From Edaphochlamys debaryana (taxonomy: Eukaryota; Chlorophyta; Chlorophyceae; Chlamydomonadales), in NCBI GenBank assembly GCA_016858145.1, contig JAEHOE010000203.1, positions 91,950 through 155,949 on the forward strand: a stretch of 64,000 bases of DNA, in the 5' to 3' direction. The translations under genes and the position numbers were made by a program. Shown piece after piece: positions 1 to 9,874 of the stretch. The notes beneath the pieces are model-generated. The model was not told the DNA's origin and did not search any database. It saw nothing but the letters and a program-made list of their open reading frames with translations. Positions within the stretch are counted from its first letter, which is position 1. Each line of letters starts with the position of its first letter.

Positions 1-496
1 GCAGCGGGCCCCACAGCCACGGCGCCGGCGGCGGCGCCTCCGTCAGCGCCAGCCCGGCCCGGGTGGCGGCGGCGGCGGCCGACAAGAAGCGCGACGAGAC
101 GGCGGCGCAGCTGACTGTGTACGACCCCGAGAATGCCGTACTGCAGGTACGCCAGTGCGTGTGCGACGCCGAGACCGCTTGGGACTACATCCTGCGGCCC
201 GGCGGACATGCAACCCCTGCCGGCCTCCGCCAGCTGCCGCCAGCCCCCCGTTCAGCAACCATCAACCCTGCCCCTCTGCCCCTGCCCTCCTCTCCTTCGC
301 TCCGCAGGGCGCCTCCACCACGTTCCAGCCGCTGTCGGGCCTGCTGCGCGGCAACTGCCCTGCCTTCGCCGCCGCCACGCTGCTGACGGCAGCGCGGCTG
401 CACGACAAGCTCACAGTGGCGCTCTACTGCCGCCCCACGGCACGCCTGCTCTTCTCGGCCTACATTCTGCTGCTGCACGTCCTGGTCATCTTGTAG
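1..496 (+). CDS. Golgin-84/CASP-like tail-anchored protein, last two exons (partial)
   Basis: The window opens inside this gene. Two exons are visible: 3-146 (phase 0, ending ...AVLQ before GTACGC) and 308-496 (after CCGCAG, ending at a TAG stop). The last exon encodes LLTAARLHDKLTV followed by a single hydrophobic segment, RPTARLLFSAYILLLHVLVI, which runs straight into the stop. A C-terminal membrane anchor preceded by an Arg-Pro-x-Ala-Arg stretch and containing Leu-Leu-His is what golgin-84 (GOLGA5) and CASP show at their C-termini. Those proteins are coiled-coil Golgi tethers held by this anchor. The coiled coil would lie upstream of the window, so the call rests on the anchor alone. Another tail-anchored coiled-coil protein is possible. 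Confidence 0.5.
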   Translation, partial: QRAPQPRRRRRRLRQRQPGPGGGGGGRQEARRDGGAADCVRPRECRTAGTPVRVRRRDRLGLHPAARRTCNPCRPPPAAASPPFSNHQPCPSAPALLSFAPQGASTTFQPLSGLLRGNCPAFAAATLLTAARLHDKLTVALYCRPTARLLFSAYILLLHVLVIL

Positions 497-1276
497 TCAA
501 CTTTGCCTTCTGCCCCTGTGAATTTCGTGGCCCTGTAGGCGTGTAGGGGATTGTCCCGACTCCTGTGGTCGCCTTGTTGGGCTTCACGGAGGGTGTGGGC
601 GGGACGAGATGGAAGGGTGGGTGGCTCAGGCGAGCTGAAGGCAGAGGGCAGGCACCGGGATCTAGGGGGCACGTTCTTATTGGGCAATAGTACTGGTGTG
701 TGTGGCCATGCCTGCGGTAGGAGCTAAGTATGTGGGACAGAGGCTTGTGCGAGGTTGAAGCGCCGAATAAGAGTTGGGCAAGCGGCAGGGCAGGCAGGGC
801 CGGGCAGGCGTCCTGGAGGGACATGCACAGTATACAGACCGGTGGTCTTTCGATGCGTTGAGATGCAGGCTGGCGGAACGGGAGTGGTGTAAGGGGGCGC
901 TTTAAACTAAGGCGGTGAAGATCCCGGGGTGAAGCTATGGGCAATGATGTTACCCGCCCTAGGTTCTCCCGGTTCTCGCTGAATCCCGGAGCCCCTACCA
1001 GCCGCCTGTCCCCAAGTCGCACCCCGCCCGCGCTGCCGTGTCGCTGGGGGCACCGCGCGCGCACGGCAGCCATAATAACCACCAGCCCAGTCCGTATCTC
1101 ACGTCAACGTTGACTTCCGCGCTCCCGTGCCCTTGCTCACTCCAGTCCGTCCGCAACTCTCTACACTCAAAGCCTAATTGCCCAAGCTCCTGCCATACGC
1201 ATAAGGCAGCGTTTCTCAGAGTCGCTTCTTCCAGAGTCCCAAGGCGGCTGGAAAGGGCGGTCGCTCAAGCTTGTTC
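497..1276. other. 3' UTR of the golgin-like gene and spacer to the ankyrin gene
   Basis: No coding exon is supported here. The first part is probably the 3' UTR of the upstream gene, up to the TGTAA at 888-892. The remainder should hold the promoter and 5' UTR of the ankyrin gene that starts at 1277. Confidence 0.5.
888..892 (+). terminator. TGTAA poly(A) signal of the golgin-like gene
   Basis: TGTAA lies about 390 bases after the TAG stop, a common 3' UTR length in volvocine algae, where TGTAA is the usual polyadenylation signal. No other TGTAA was noticed between the stop and the next gene. Confidence 0.6.
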
Positions 1277-4200
1277 ATGGAGCCTTCAAAGCAAGGCAAA
1301 CCAGAAGTGCAGGTCGTCTCTCGGATATGGCTGGAAAGCCGAGTCGTGCTCGGAATCGCGAAATTCCTTCCGCAGAACGAGGTGGCATGCTCACTTAGGC
1401 TCGTCAATCGAGCGGCGTCTCAGCTCGTTATGCAGCGCTCCAGCGCCCGGTTGTCGCAGCCGGTCCCGCAGGTGCGTGCGTGTCGATGCGCTTCGTCCCG
1501 CGACCCATCCCATCCCCTGTCAAGTTACCACCGCTAACCTTCCCCTTCCCGCTGCCACAGTCTGACTTTGCGGCGCACTGGTTGACGCTGGGGGCGTGCC
1601 GGGAGCTCAATCGGGCCAAACGGCAGAAGCTCCTGGCCCTGACGGCCGCAAGCGGCGACCTGGAGAACCTCAAGATTGCGGTCACAGCGGCCGGCCTGGC
1701 CCTCGCCAGCTGCGGTTCGGTCCTGGCTGCCGCCGCCGCCGCCAACCAGCTCATCGCCTGCTGGTGGCTCGTCCAAAACTGCTGCCCGATCAACCACTGG
1801 GACCCCGCGCTCAGCACGGCCGCCGGCGCGGGGCGGCGGGAGGCGTGCGAGTGGCTGCTGGCCAACGGGGCCCGCTGGAGCGGAGACGCCGTGTCTTCCG
1901 CCGCCAAGGGAGGGCACATCGAGCTGGCGCGGTTCCTCATGGGCATGCAGGTGGGAAGCCCCCTCAGCGGTCCCCGCCCCTGGAGACGGGAGCTCGGGCC
2001 AGCCCTCGACGGCTAGCAAGGCTGCCCAGGCCGCCCGACGGCCCCTCACCCTGCGGTTGCGGGTGTGCGGTTTGGGGGGGAATGAGGGGAGGTGATGGGG
2101 TTTCAGCAGAACACAGCTTGACTGAGGGCAGAGTTCAGCAATGAATGAGGAAGGGATCTATTAAGTAGCAGATGTCCACGCCCCGGGCGCAAGTACCGCT
2201 CTTCCCGCCGCGGAACCAGGTGGTGGAGGAGCGAAGGTGGGGGGGAGCGCTCATAGGGGAGGCGCCCCATGTGAAATGGGGTAGCTCTGGGGGCTTTGAA
2301 AACGGCCTAGTCCGGCGAGTGCACCGCAGCTAACCACATGGGCAGGTTCCTTTCGTCGTCCTCTAGCCCTCCGCATAGTATACGGCGGTGCACTCGACTT
2401 ACTAGTGTACGATCTTCCCCGATGAAGGCAAGGGATATGGCTTGGGGATCCCATTGCGGCGGGTCCTGCTCAGGCCGTGCCCAGTAACCTTGACCGCGCA
2501 CAGAAGCCATGCGTCTTGACGGGACGCTGGTCCTTAAACCCTCAACCTCGCCACCCGTCGTCCTGCCACTACCTACCCAGCCCTCTCGTTCCTCCCCCAC
2601 CGCACCCCTCCCCAACCCGCCTGCCCCTCCCCCTCTCGCTCCCCGCAGCCCGCCGGCTACGGCTTCACCTGGGCCGACGTGCTCCCGGCGGCCGCGGAGG
2701 GCTGCGACCTGGCCACCCTCCAGACCCTGTGGGCCTCCCACCGACCCGACCCCGACGATACCGCCTCGGAAATGACGGTCGTCGCTGCCGCTCGCAGCCT
2801 GGTGCAGTGGGAGGCCAAGGTCCGCTTCCTGCTGGACCAGGGCTGCTGGCGGACGGACTTTGCCTGCGCGGCCGCGGCCGCGGCGCCGGGCGCCCTGGAG
2901 CGGCTGCGGCGGCTGCGGGAGCTGGGGTTCAGTCTGACGGACGGGGTGCTGGACGGGGCGGCGGGCGCGGGTAACACGGAGGTGAGTGCGTCGTGTGGGG
3001 TGGCAGCGGAGGGGACTGGGCGGGAAGGGCATGAGCAACCACGCTGCGCGCAGCCCGAACCCTTGGGGATTTGGGGTGCCAACGAGAGTTCCGGTGTTGC
3101 CGCCATCGCCCCCTGGCGCCCTGGCGCTGCCTCACACACACCGCGGCCCTCAGTCGCCTCCTCCCATCCAACACAAACCTCCTCCCCCTACCCCCCATCC
3201 CCCACACCCCACGCCCCTCCCCGCAGGTGGTGCGCTACCTGCTGGCCGAGGGCCTACGCCCCGCCATCGCCCAGGCCGCCCGCCTGGCCTCCCTGGGCGG
3301 CCACCTGGAGACGCTGCAGGCACTACACGCCGGCGGCTGCCCCATGGGTGCGCGCTTCTCCTTCAGCGACGCCACCAGCGGCGGCTCGCTGCCCGTGGCG
3401 GCCTGGCTGCTGGACACGTTCGGGGCGCAGGCCGTGGGGCCCGACCCCTCGCACTACCACAAGGCCGCGGTGGCGGGCAGCGTCGCCATTCTGGAGCTGC
3501 TGTATGCGCGGTGCGTGGCTGGGAGGGCGGATGGATGCGGGGAGGATGGATGGGGGTATGGTGGGCCTTCGGGGCCTGGGTGCTGGTTGCGGTCCTGGGG
3601 TTTGGTCCGGTTTACCCGAGGGGGTAGACTGTGTCGGGTAGAGGAGTACTCTCAAGGCTCTAGGTGTGGGACCGTTTGCCCAGCCCTCCGTGCGTGTCCC
3701 TGACACTCCAACCTCCTGCAGCGGTGTGCCCTGGAGCTCGGCTGCCTGGGTGGGGGCGGCGGACGGCGGCTGCGAGGCGGTGCTGGAGTGGCTGGCGGAG
3801 AAGGGGTGCCCGATGCCGGTGAGAGAGGGGGGGGGGCGAGAGGGGCTGCACGAGGACGAGGCTGCACACGGCTGCCTAAGGTCCCATGGACCGGCCTGCG
3901 TGCCTTGCCTCGAGGCCTCCCAAGCAACAGCCCTGCCGCGGCAACCCTGGGCCGAGCAATTTGCCCCTGGACACCGCGCCGCGGCCTGACCACCCACCGC
4001 CCGCCGCCTATCCCTCCCATCCCGACCCCTACGCCACGCCCCGAGATTCGTCCGCGCTTCCACCCACCGCCCGCCCCCCATCCCTCCAGCGCGATCCCGC
4101 TCAGCAACAAACACCCCATCCCCCCACCCCTGTTCCAACCCTTCAGGAGGACGGCGAGCCCTACCTCAAAGCCGCCATGCCGGGGGACCTAGCCACGCTG

Positions 4201-4467
4201 GCCACCCTGAGGCGCCTGGGCTGCCCCTTTGGGCCCAACGATGGACGCACCTTCACCGCCGCCGTCCGCGACCGGGCGCCGCTGCCGGCGCCCCTGCCGG
4301 CGCTGTGCTGGCTGGCGGGCGCGGGCTGCCCCATCGACTGGGCGGGGGCGGCGGAGGCGGCGCAGCGGCGGGAGGACGCGGCGGGGGTGCTGGCGGTGCT
4401 CGAGGCGGAGCGGGCGAGGCGGGAGGCGGGGGCTGACGTGGAGGCGGGGGCCGGCGCGGGGGCGTGA
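1277..4467 (+). CDS. F-box-like/ankyrin-repeat protein, six exons
   Basis: Exons are 1277-1471, 1561-1950, 2649-2981, 3227-3510, 3722-3818 and 4147-4467. All junctions are GT..AG and phases agree, giving about 539 residues. The start is the first in-frame ATG; the N-terminus (VSRIWLESRVVLGIAKFLPQ then NEVACSLRLVN) matches the F-box-like opening of the large ankyrin family of Chlamydomonas. Degenerate ankyrin units of about 33 residues follow, such as AAKGGHIELARFLM, LASLGGHLETLQALHAGGCP and AADGGCEAVLEWLAEKGCPM. Cys-Pro ends of units are typical of that family. The last exon ends in an Ala/Glu-rich tail. Ankyrin arrays mediate protein binding; no catalytic motif is present, so the partner and process are unknown. 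Intron 2 (698 bases) is the longest. Confidence 0.85.
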
Positions 4468-5543
4468 GCGGCTGTTGTGTTGGCGGGTGGGAGCGGAGCA
4501 GCTGTCTGGGACAGGCGAGGAGGGGAGGGGAGGGCTCGAGCCAGGCGAGGAGTGCGTGGGGTGTGCGTGCGGTATGCTGCTGGCTGCGTGACGCAGGCGG
4601 GATGCAGGGAGGGAGCCGAGTGCAGTGGAGGCCGCGGGGGCGTTGCAGTGCGTTCACCTCGCAGCCGTGCAAGCGCGACTCGACCGTCAATGGGCAGGCG
4701 CGGGAATCGCCGGAGCGCCCGAGGTTTACAGTATGATGGAGCGCACGGGGCACCGGGGGAGCAGTGCGCCAAAGCTGGGCGCCGCTGGTGCACTTGGCTG
4801 GGGCGTGGGGCCGTCCACACAGCCGCCCGTACACTTCGGCCTGCCCCGGCAGGCATGTAAAGCTCGAGGCGGCCCTTTGCCACCCGTTCTCGTTGAGCAA
4901 GCATGCAAGCCAATCAACGCTTGCCCGTGTGGGCAGCAGCTCAGCATGCGACGCCCGCCCCTGCTTCTCTGATCTTCCGAGCCATCGTCAGCTCGCCGGG
5001 GCGGCTCAGACCGCCGCCGCACGAAGTCTGCTGGCCGCTATGAATTGCACGACCAGCACGTCTGCTTGGGCTCACCACGTGTGTATTTGCTGGGTTCTCG
5101 CCATACTGTGCAACTGCTTATAACTGCCACGTCCACTTTCCGTTTCCAAGTTCGGCATCCAACAAACACCCAACGTCTCCGCAAGTGCGTAATGGACTAT
5201 CATAGGAGGCACACTAGGGCCCACACCAATGCGCCTGTATGCATAAGAAAGGCCCACAACGGACGCCACCATGAAACTTGGCAGCAGAACCCGTGCCACC
5301 AGCAACGCTCCGCCGCCCACAAAAGCCTGGCTAACAGGAGCATGCGACAAGCCTCCATCCATTCCCCGCGCCCCTGACACCACACATATGCATACGGTAC
5401 CGGTACTAGCAACTACGTAAATCGTGCTGAGCCAGTGCAGAGCCTGCTGAATATGCAGCAGCAACCCGTAAGTGAAGCCAGCACACCCTGCAGCCAATGC
5501 CAAACACTAGTCTGCTGCCGTTTCATCTAACCAGCCCCCCGGT
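4468..5543. other. Convergent 3' flanks of the ankyrin gene and MYND copy 1
   Basis: This is the 3' UTR of the ankyrin gene (to the TGTAA at 4856) and the downstream flank of the minus-strand MYND gene. Base composition drops in GC from about 5040 to 5500, as expected of UTR or spacer. A TTACA (minus-strand TGTAA) occurs at 4725-4729 but is about 820 bases past the MYND stop. No supported gene. Confidence 0.5.
4856..4860 (+). terminator. TGTAA poly(A) signal of the ankyrin gene
   Basis: TGTAA sits about 390 bases after the TGA stop of the ankyrin gene, a usual distance for this algal group. Confidence 0.65.
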
Positions 5544-8500
5544 CTACGCTACCGCCACGATTACCCCAGCCATACGTCCCTCAGCCGCTGCGCCCAGCGC
5601 CCCCAGCGCCGCCCCGGCACGCCTCCCGGTGGCCCGACCGCCAGTGCGCCGTCTGGCACTCGCGGCTGCAGTACGACGCAGCGCCGCCGCAGCCCGCGCA
5701 CGCCCGCAGCAGCAGGGCCGCATCGCTGTCGCCCTCCAGGTTGGCGCAGGCCGGGTGGAGCAGCCGCCCAGGCACGCGCGGGCGGCGGCGGGCGAGGCCG
5801 GCAGCAGGGCGGCGGCGGCCTCCAAGCCAGGGAACCACGCACCGAAGCGAGCGGCCAGCGCTTGGGCCCCGGAGGCGGCGGACGCCCGTGCGCCGCCCCT
5901 GCCGCCCCGCGGCCCGCTGCCGTGCGCCCAGCGCACCAGCTGAGCCGCCAGCGCCTCCGCCGCCTCCGCCGCCGCCGCGTCACCTCGGGCCCTGCACTCG
6001 GCACCCAAGGACCGCAGCTGCTGCGGCTGCCATGCCACATCTGTGTCGTTTAGGCGCATAACCTCCTCCGGGAGCGCCGCTGCGACCGCGCAGCAGGCCT
6101 GCGCCACGTAACGAAGATACGTGTCCTCCGATTCCCCTCCGATTCCTCCTAACGCCACGCCAACCGTTTGCACGGGGGACGCTAGCGCTTTAGCCCAGCC
6201 CGTGCCGCCCGGTGCTGCCCCTGCCGCCGCCCCTGCAGCGGCCGCCCCGGCTGCCACCACGGCTGAGGGTCTCGTGGGGGGGCCATGCGTGGCGTCGATG
6301 CGGGCCAGGAGGGGCAGCCAGCAGAGGCAGGTGATCAGGGGCGCCGACCCGGGGACACCAGCCTGGTCGCGGTGCCTTGCCCACAACAAGCGGCACAGCG
6401 GCGGCAGCCAGGTCGCCATAGCAGCCGCCAGCATCGCCAGCAGCTGCCTCTCCGCAGGGTACAGGGCCCCCGGCCCGCCTCCTCCCAGCCCGGCCCCCAG
6501 CGCTCCGGATGCCAAGCCGGGTCGTCGCGCCCCGGTGCTTGCTGCCAGGCCCTCGAGCCAAATCCGCCCCCCGGCCAGCACGCAACCGGCGAGTGCGGCC
6601 AATGTCTTGTCAGCCGGACTGAAGTAGGAGCTGCTGATCGAGGCTGCGGCCTCGAGGCCCTTCCCAACGGTCCGCACCAGCGCAGCCGCCTGCCGGGCGT
6701 CGCCCCACGCCAGCAGCGGGGCCAGCCGGGTCCAGAGTCCGCCGTCAAGTTCCGACAAAGCGGTCGAGGCCTCGACCTCTGGCGGTGGAGGGCCGCCCTC
6801 GCGCAGGCCGGCGGCGGTGCGGCGCAAGAGGCGCTCCAGGCAGGGCAGCACGCCGCCGGCAAGCGCCGACTCCAGTCCGAGCGGCGGGGCGGGCGGCAGG
6901 GGCGCTGCGGGGAGGGGCAGGGGCACCAGGCATCTGAAGTAACAAACTTGGATGGTTTGCGGTGGTTTGCAGTGGCTTGCAGTGGCTTGCAGTGGTTTGC
7001 AGTGGTTTGCCCGAACCTCACCTGGGGGCAAGGCCACAACCGGCAGCTGGCCCAGTACGTTTCCGCCGTAGTCCCTCGAGAAGCTGACTCCATGCACACA
7101 GGCAGGTGCTTGCAGGTGCGGGGCCAGGGCGGCCGCCAGCCGCCACCACTCCTCGCCCAGGTCAGCGCTGCCCGGGGGGCCTGCGCCTCCACGCGCCGCA
7201 GAGCTGGCCTCATGAAGGGCCGCGGACGCCAGGAGCGCAGCCTCTTCCTCCTCCAGAAGAGCCCGGGAGGTCTTCGCGCTAAGCCGTCGTGTAAGGGCGT
7301 CCTGCAGGGCCGCGAGCGATTCCTCCTGCGTCCTGCCCGCGGCCGCCTCCGCCGCGGCCTGCAGCCCGAGCCGAGCGATCCGCATCGCAAGGGGCCGCAC
7401 CGCGGAACGCGGCAGCATCGCCCTGGCCGCGGCGGCGTCAAGCAGCGTCTTGTCGTCCGCTGTCAGCAGCATGATGAGGAACATCAGCGACCCCAAGGAA
7501 TCGGACCTCCGCGGCTGTGGTCCCCCACCCTTGAAACGCGCGAGCAGGTTCTGCTTCACTGTCATGCGGAACACATGCGTAAAGCTGTGTTGCACGCTGG
7601 GCTCCAGGCCGTGCGTGCCCTCGTCGTCCATGGCCGAGAGGACCGCGATGCCGTGGGCCAGGGCCGTGTAGAAGCCACCGGGGCCGAGCGCTGCGGCTCT
7701 GGCCAGGCTTGCGGACCGCTTTCCTGACTGGACGACGTCGAGAGCGGCAAGCGCCCTCGCGACATGGTGCACGGTCCGGTCAGCGTGCCCTGAGAAGGTA
7801 TCGTACACGGCGGGATCTCCCCTTGGTGGCTCGTCGGCGGCCGCCGAGCCGAACACGGCCCACAGCCGGAAGGCCGACGCTAGGGCCGCGCACGTGTGCT
7901 CCACCACGGCGCTCGCCCGCAGCGCCGCTGCCAGCTCCTGGGCGTAGCAGGCCGATGCACCCGCCCCCGCCGCCGCGTCCGATGAACCCGCGCCTCCGCT
8001 GGCCGCAGCCCCCGCGGGCTGAGACGGCGCACTGGGCTCCGGCGCCGCGCCGCTGGCCGCAGCAGCGGCAGCGCTCTGCGGTTCAGGCCCCGCGTCCGGC
8101 TCTCGTGTTGCCAGCAGCAGGCAGCCCCACGCCAAGCTTGCAGCTGCTCCCACCAGGTCCACAATAGGCACCAGCGGCAGCAGTAGCGCAGGCGCGTCTG
8201 CTTGCAGAAAGAGCCGGGCGCCGCCGGCATCCGCGGCGGCCGCTGCCCGGTCGGACAAGAAGTCCAGCTCCGCCCGAGCGTCCGCGAGACGGCCCGACAG
8301 AGCCTCGAGCGTCTGGGACAGGACCAGGTGCCGGGCAAAGTCGAGGACGGGGGCAGCAGCGGTGGACGAGCCAAGGAGCTCCCCGCAGAGGCGCACCACA
8401 GCCTCGAGCGCCTCGATCTTTGCCTTCAGCCCCTCTTGTTCCTCGGCGCTGCGCTGTCCGGGCGACCATGACCACCGCGTTGATTCGTTGGTAACGAGCA

Positions 8501-8750
8501 GGAGCGCTCGCTTGAAGGCAGGCCGCGACAGCAGCTCGGCGATGGTGCTGCCGGCGGCAGCTTTATCATCAGCATCAACCCAGCGACCTGGCCGCGTCAC
8601 CAGTTCCTTCGCGCTTGACGCGAGGGCAGAGAGAGAGGCTGGGCTGGGCTCTGCTCCTGCCCCGAGGACAGCGTCCGCATGCGCGGTGAAGTCGCGGACC
8701 TCCCGCTCAGCCTCCGGGCACATCACCGATAGCGCTGGCTGCGCAGCCAT
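5544..8750 (-). CDS. MYND-finger family protein, copy 1 (zinc finger out of frame)
   Basis: Exon 1 is 8750-7022 and exon 2 starts at 6904; the 117-base intron (6905-7021) has GTGAGG and CCGCAG ends. The ATG at 8750 is chosen because the family begins MAAQ/MAAS followed by MCPEAE; an in-frame extension to 8777 is less likely. The body is alanine-rich and helical, with family blocks such as AELLSRPAFKRALLLVTNES, SQTLEALSGRL, LGEEWWRLAAALAP and GGVLPCLERL. It matches no domain I recognise. At about 5755 one T is missing relative to paralogues (TTGG reads TGG on the plus strand). The C-terminal MYND finger therefore lies in another frame that stops at 5581, while the main frame runs on to an unrelated arginine-rich tail ending at 5544. 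In the shifted frame the finger (CAGC, YCSREC, HWRSGHREAC) is complete. MYND fingers bind proline-rich peptides in partner proteins. This is either a real loss of the finger or a one-base assembly error. Confidence 0.8.
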   Translation of the reverse strand: MAAQPALSVMCPEAEREVRDFTAHADAVLGAGAEPSPASLSALASSAKELVTRPGRWVDADDKAAAGSTIAELLSRPAFKRALLLVTNESTRWSWSPGQRSAEEQEGLKAKIEALEAVVRLCGELLGSSTAAAPVLDFARHLVLSQTLEALSGRLADARAELDFLSDRAAAAADAGGARLFLQADAPALLLPLVPIVDLVGAAASLAWGCLLLATREPDAGPEPQSAAAAAASGAAPEPSAPSQPAGAAASGGAGSSDAAAGAGASACYAQELAAALRASAVVEHTCAALASAFRLWAVFGSAAADEPPRGDPAVYDTFSGHADRTVHHVARALAALDVVQSGKRSASLARAAALGPGGFYTALAHGIAVLSAMDDEGTHGLEPSVQHSFTHVFRMTVKQNLLARFKGGGPQPRRSDSLGSLMFLIMLLTADDKTLLDAAAARAMLPRSAVRPLAMRIARLGLQAAAEAAAGRTQEESLAALQDALTRRLSAKTSRALLEEEEAALLASAALHEASSAARGGAGPPGSADLGEEWWRLAAALAPHLQAPACVHGVSFSRDYGGNVLGQLPVVALPPGEVRANHCKPLQATASHCKPPQTIQVCYFRCLVPLPLPAAPLPPAPPLGLESALAGGVLPCLERLLRRTAAGLREGGPPPPEVEASTALSELDGGLWTRLAPLLAWGDARQAAALVRTVGKGLEAAASISSSYFSPADKTLAALAGCVLAGGRIWLEGLAASTGARRPGLASGALGAGLGGGGPGALYPAERQLLAMLAAAMATWLPPLCRLLWARHRDQAGVPGSAPLITCLCWLPLLARIDATHGPPTRPSAVVAAGAAAAGAAAGAAPGGTGWAKALASPVQTVGVALGGIGGESEDTYLRYVAQACCAVAAALPEEVMRLNDTDVAWQPQQLRSLGAECRARGDAAAAEAAEALAAQLVRWAHGSGPRGGRGGARASAASGAQALAARFGAWFPGLEAAAALLPASPAAARACLGGCSTRPAPTWRATAMRPCCCGRARAAAALRRTAAASARRRTGGRATGRRAGAALGALGAAAEGRMAGVIVAVA
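6956..7015 (-). repeat. 10-bp tandem repeat in the intron of MYND copy 1
   Basis: About six units of a decamer (plus strand GTTTGCAGTG with C/T and A/G variants) fill half of the 117-base intron. The other family introns at this position do not carry it, so it arose after the copies separated. The intron length is a multiple of three with no stop, so its retention would insert 39 residues rather than end the protein. Confidence 0.8.
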
Positions 8751-9874
8751 GACGCATGTATGCTGCGGGAAATGCACAAAGGTGCTGGAGCCTATGTCAC
8801 AGTGGATGAAGGGAGCCGCACGTCAACCAGGTAGCAGAGCTAGCTATGTGTGGAGAAGCCTGGCTGGCTTTGCAGGCAAGTCGGTGAGCCGGCAGGCTCA
8901 TGATGGCTCAGTCAGCCCCAGCCGTTGCCGTGCAAGCCTGGTGCAAGCCCCCGCACTCGTCTCCCCATCTCTGTTCCCCGCTCCCCCCACCCTGCACGTC
9001 CGGACTACGCTGCACGGCCCCTGCGAGCACAGAATCCCCCCACCCTGCTGTCCTACCCCGTCCCATCCCCTCCCGTCGAGGCCCATACGGACGAGACCGG
9101 TCCTAGCAGTAGTTATACATTCGCCAGCCTTCACGGCCACCACTGAAGTAGGCAGGACTGGAGCACGCATCAAGCTACTAGGGTTGGAGTAAAGACCTCA
9201 ATGCTCCGCAACTGACCCAACTGTACGGCCCCAAGGGAAGGCTAGCCGGCTCGTCAAGGTGTGTTGCCCCCTTCGCATTCATGCGCCGACCCCCTTGTGC
9301 CTCAGCCCTCACAGCCAGGCAGACATGTCAACCGGACCGAGCCCTCTCGTTCCCAGCACCATCCATCCGTAGCGGCCTTGTTCGCACCCGAGACCCAACG
9401 ACAAGGACAGACGGGCCACCCCTCATGGCCCATACCTGGCTGAAACCCCGACCAAGTCAAGCACCGACATCCACAGCATCATGTAACATCCTGCCTCAGC
9501 TGTCACCCCGACCCACGTCGCCCTGGACTCAGTACTTCACCCAGGCGCGTCCTCACACAGCAGCCACCCGCCCTAGACGCCTATCAGTTCCTGTGACAGA
9601 CTACCCCTACTCACAGATGCGATGCCACGCCCGGCTCAGTCTTTTGGCCCCGGACCGGCCCTGCACCCTCCCCAGCTCTGATGCCCTGCCTAGCGGTCGT
9701 AGCACGGTTTCCCCCCACTCCCCCGCGTCGCTGGGGGACCGTGTGCCCCCCCAGCTCCCCCTGTCCCCCAACCAAGCTTGGGCGGCTTTATCAGCCCCCC
9801 TCCCTCGCGCTTCCGGGCAAAGAGAGCCGGCGCTGTGCCGCCGCCACAACACAGCACAGCAACCGGCTGGGCCC
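8751..9874. other. 5' flank of MYND copy 1 and 3' flank of the SET gene
   Basis: No supported gene. It should contain the promoter and 5' UTR of MYND copy 1 (with the conserved block at 8998-9034) and the 3' UTR of the minus-strand SET gene that stops at 9875. I found no clear TGTAA for the SET gene here. Confidence 0.5.
8998..9034 (-). promoter_or_regulatory. 37-bp upstream block shared with MYND copy 6
   Basis: Read in the sense of the gene, these 37 bases match 57073-57109, upstream of MYND copy 6, at 36 of 37 positions and in the same orientation relative to the gene. The block lies about 250-285 bases before the ATG of copy 1. It may be a promoter element or an untranslated 5' exon. The surrounding sequence is much less conserved, which suggests selection or recent gene conversion. 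Confidence 0.55.

Noticed and set aside
5072..5503. Minus-strand open frame of 143 codons with hydrophobic stretches
   Set aside because: It has no ATG at its start (first codon is TTG, with a stop just upstream), lies in the lower-GC 3' flank of MYND copy 1, and has no splice-consistent upstream exon.
8750..8777. Upstream in-frame start for MYND copy 1 at 8777
   Set aside because: Paralogues begin at the aligned MAAQ/MAAS; the nine extra residues are not shared.
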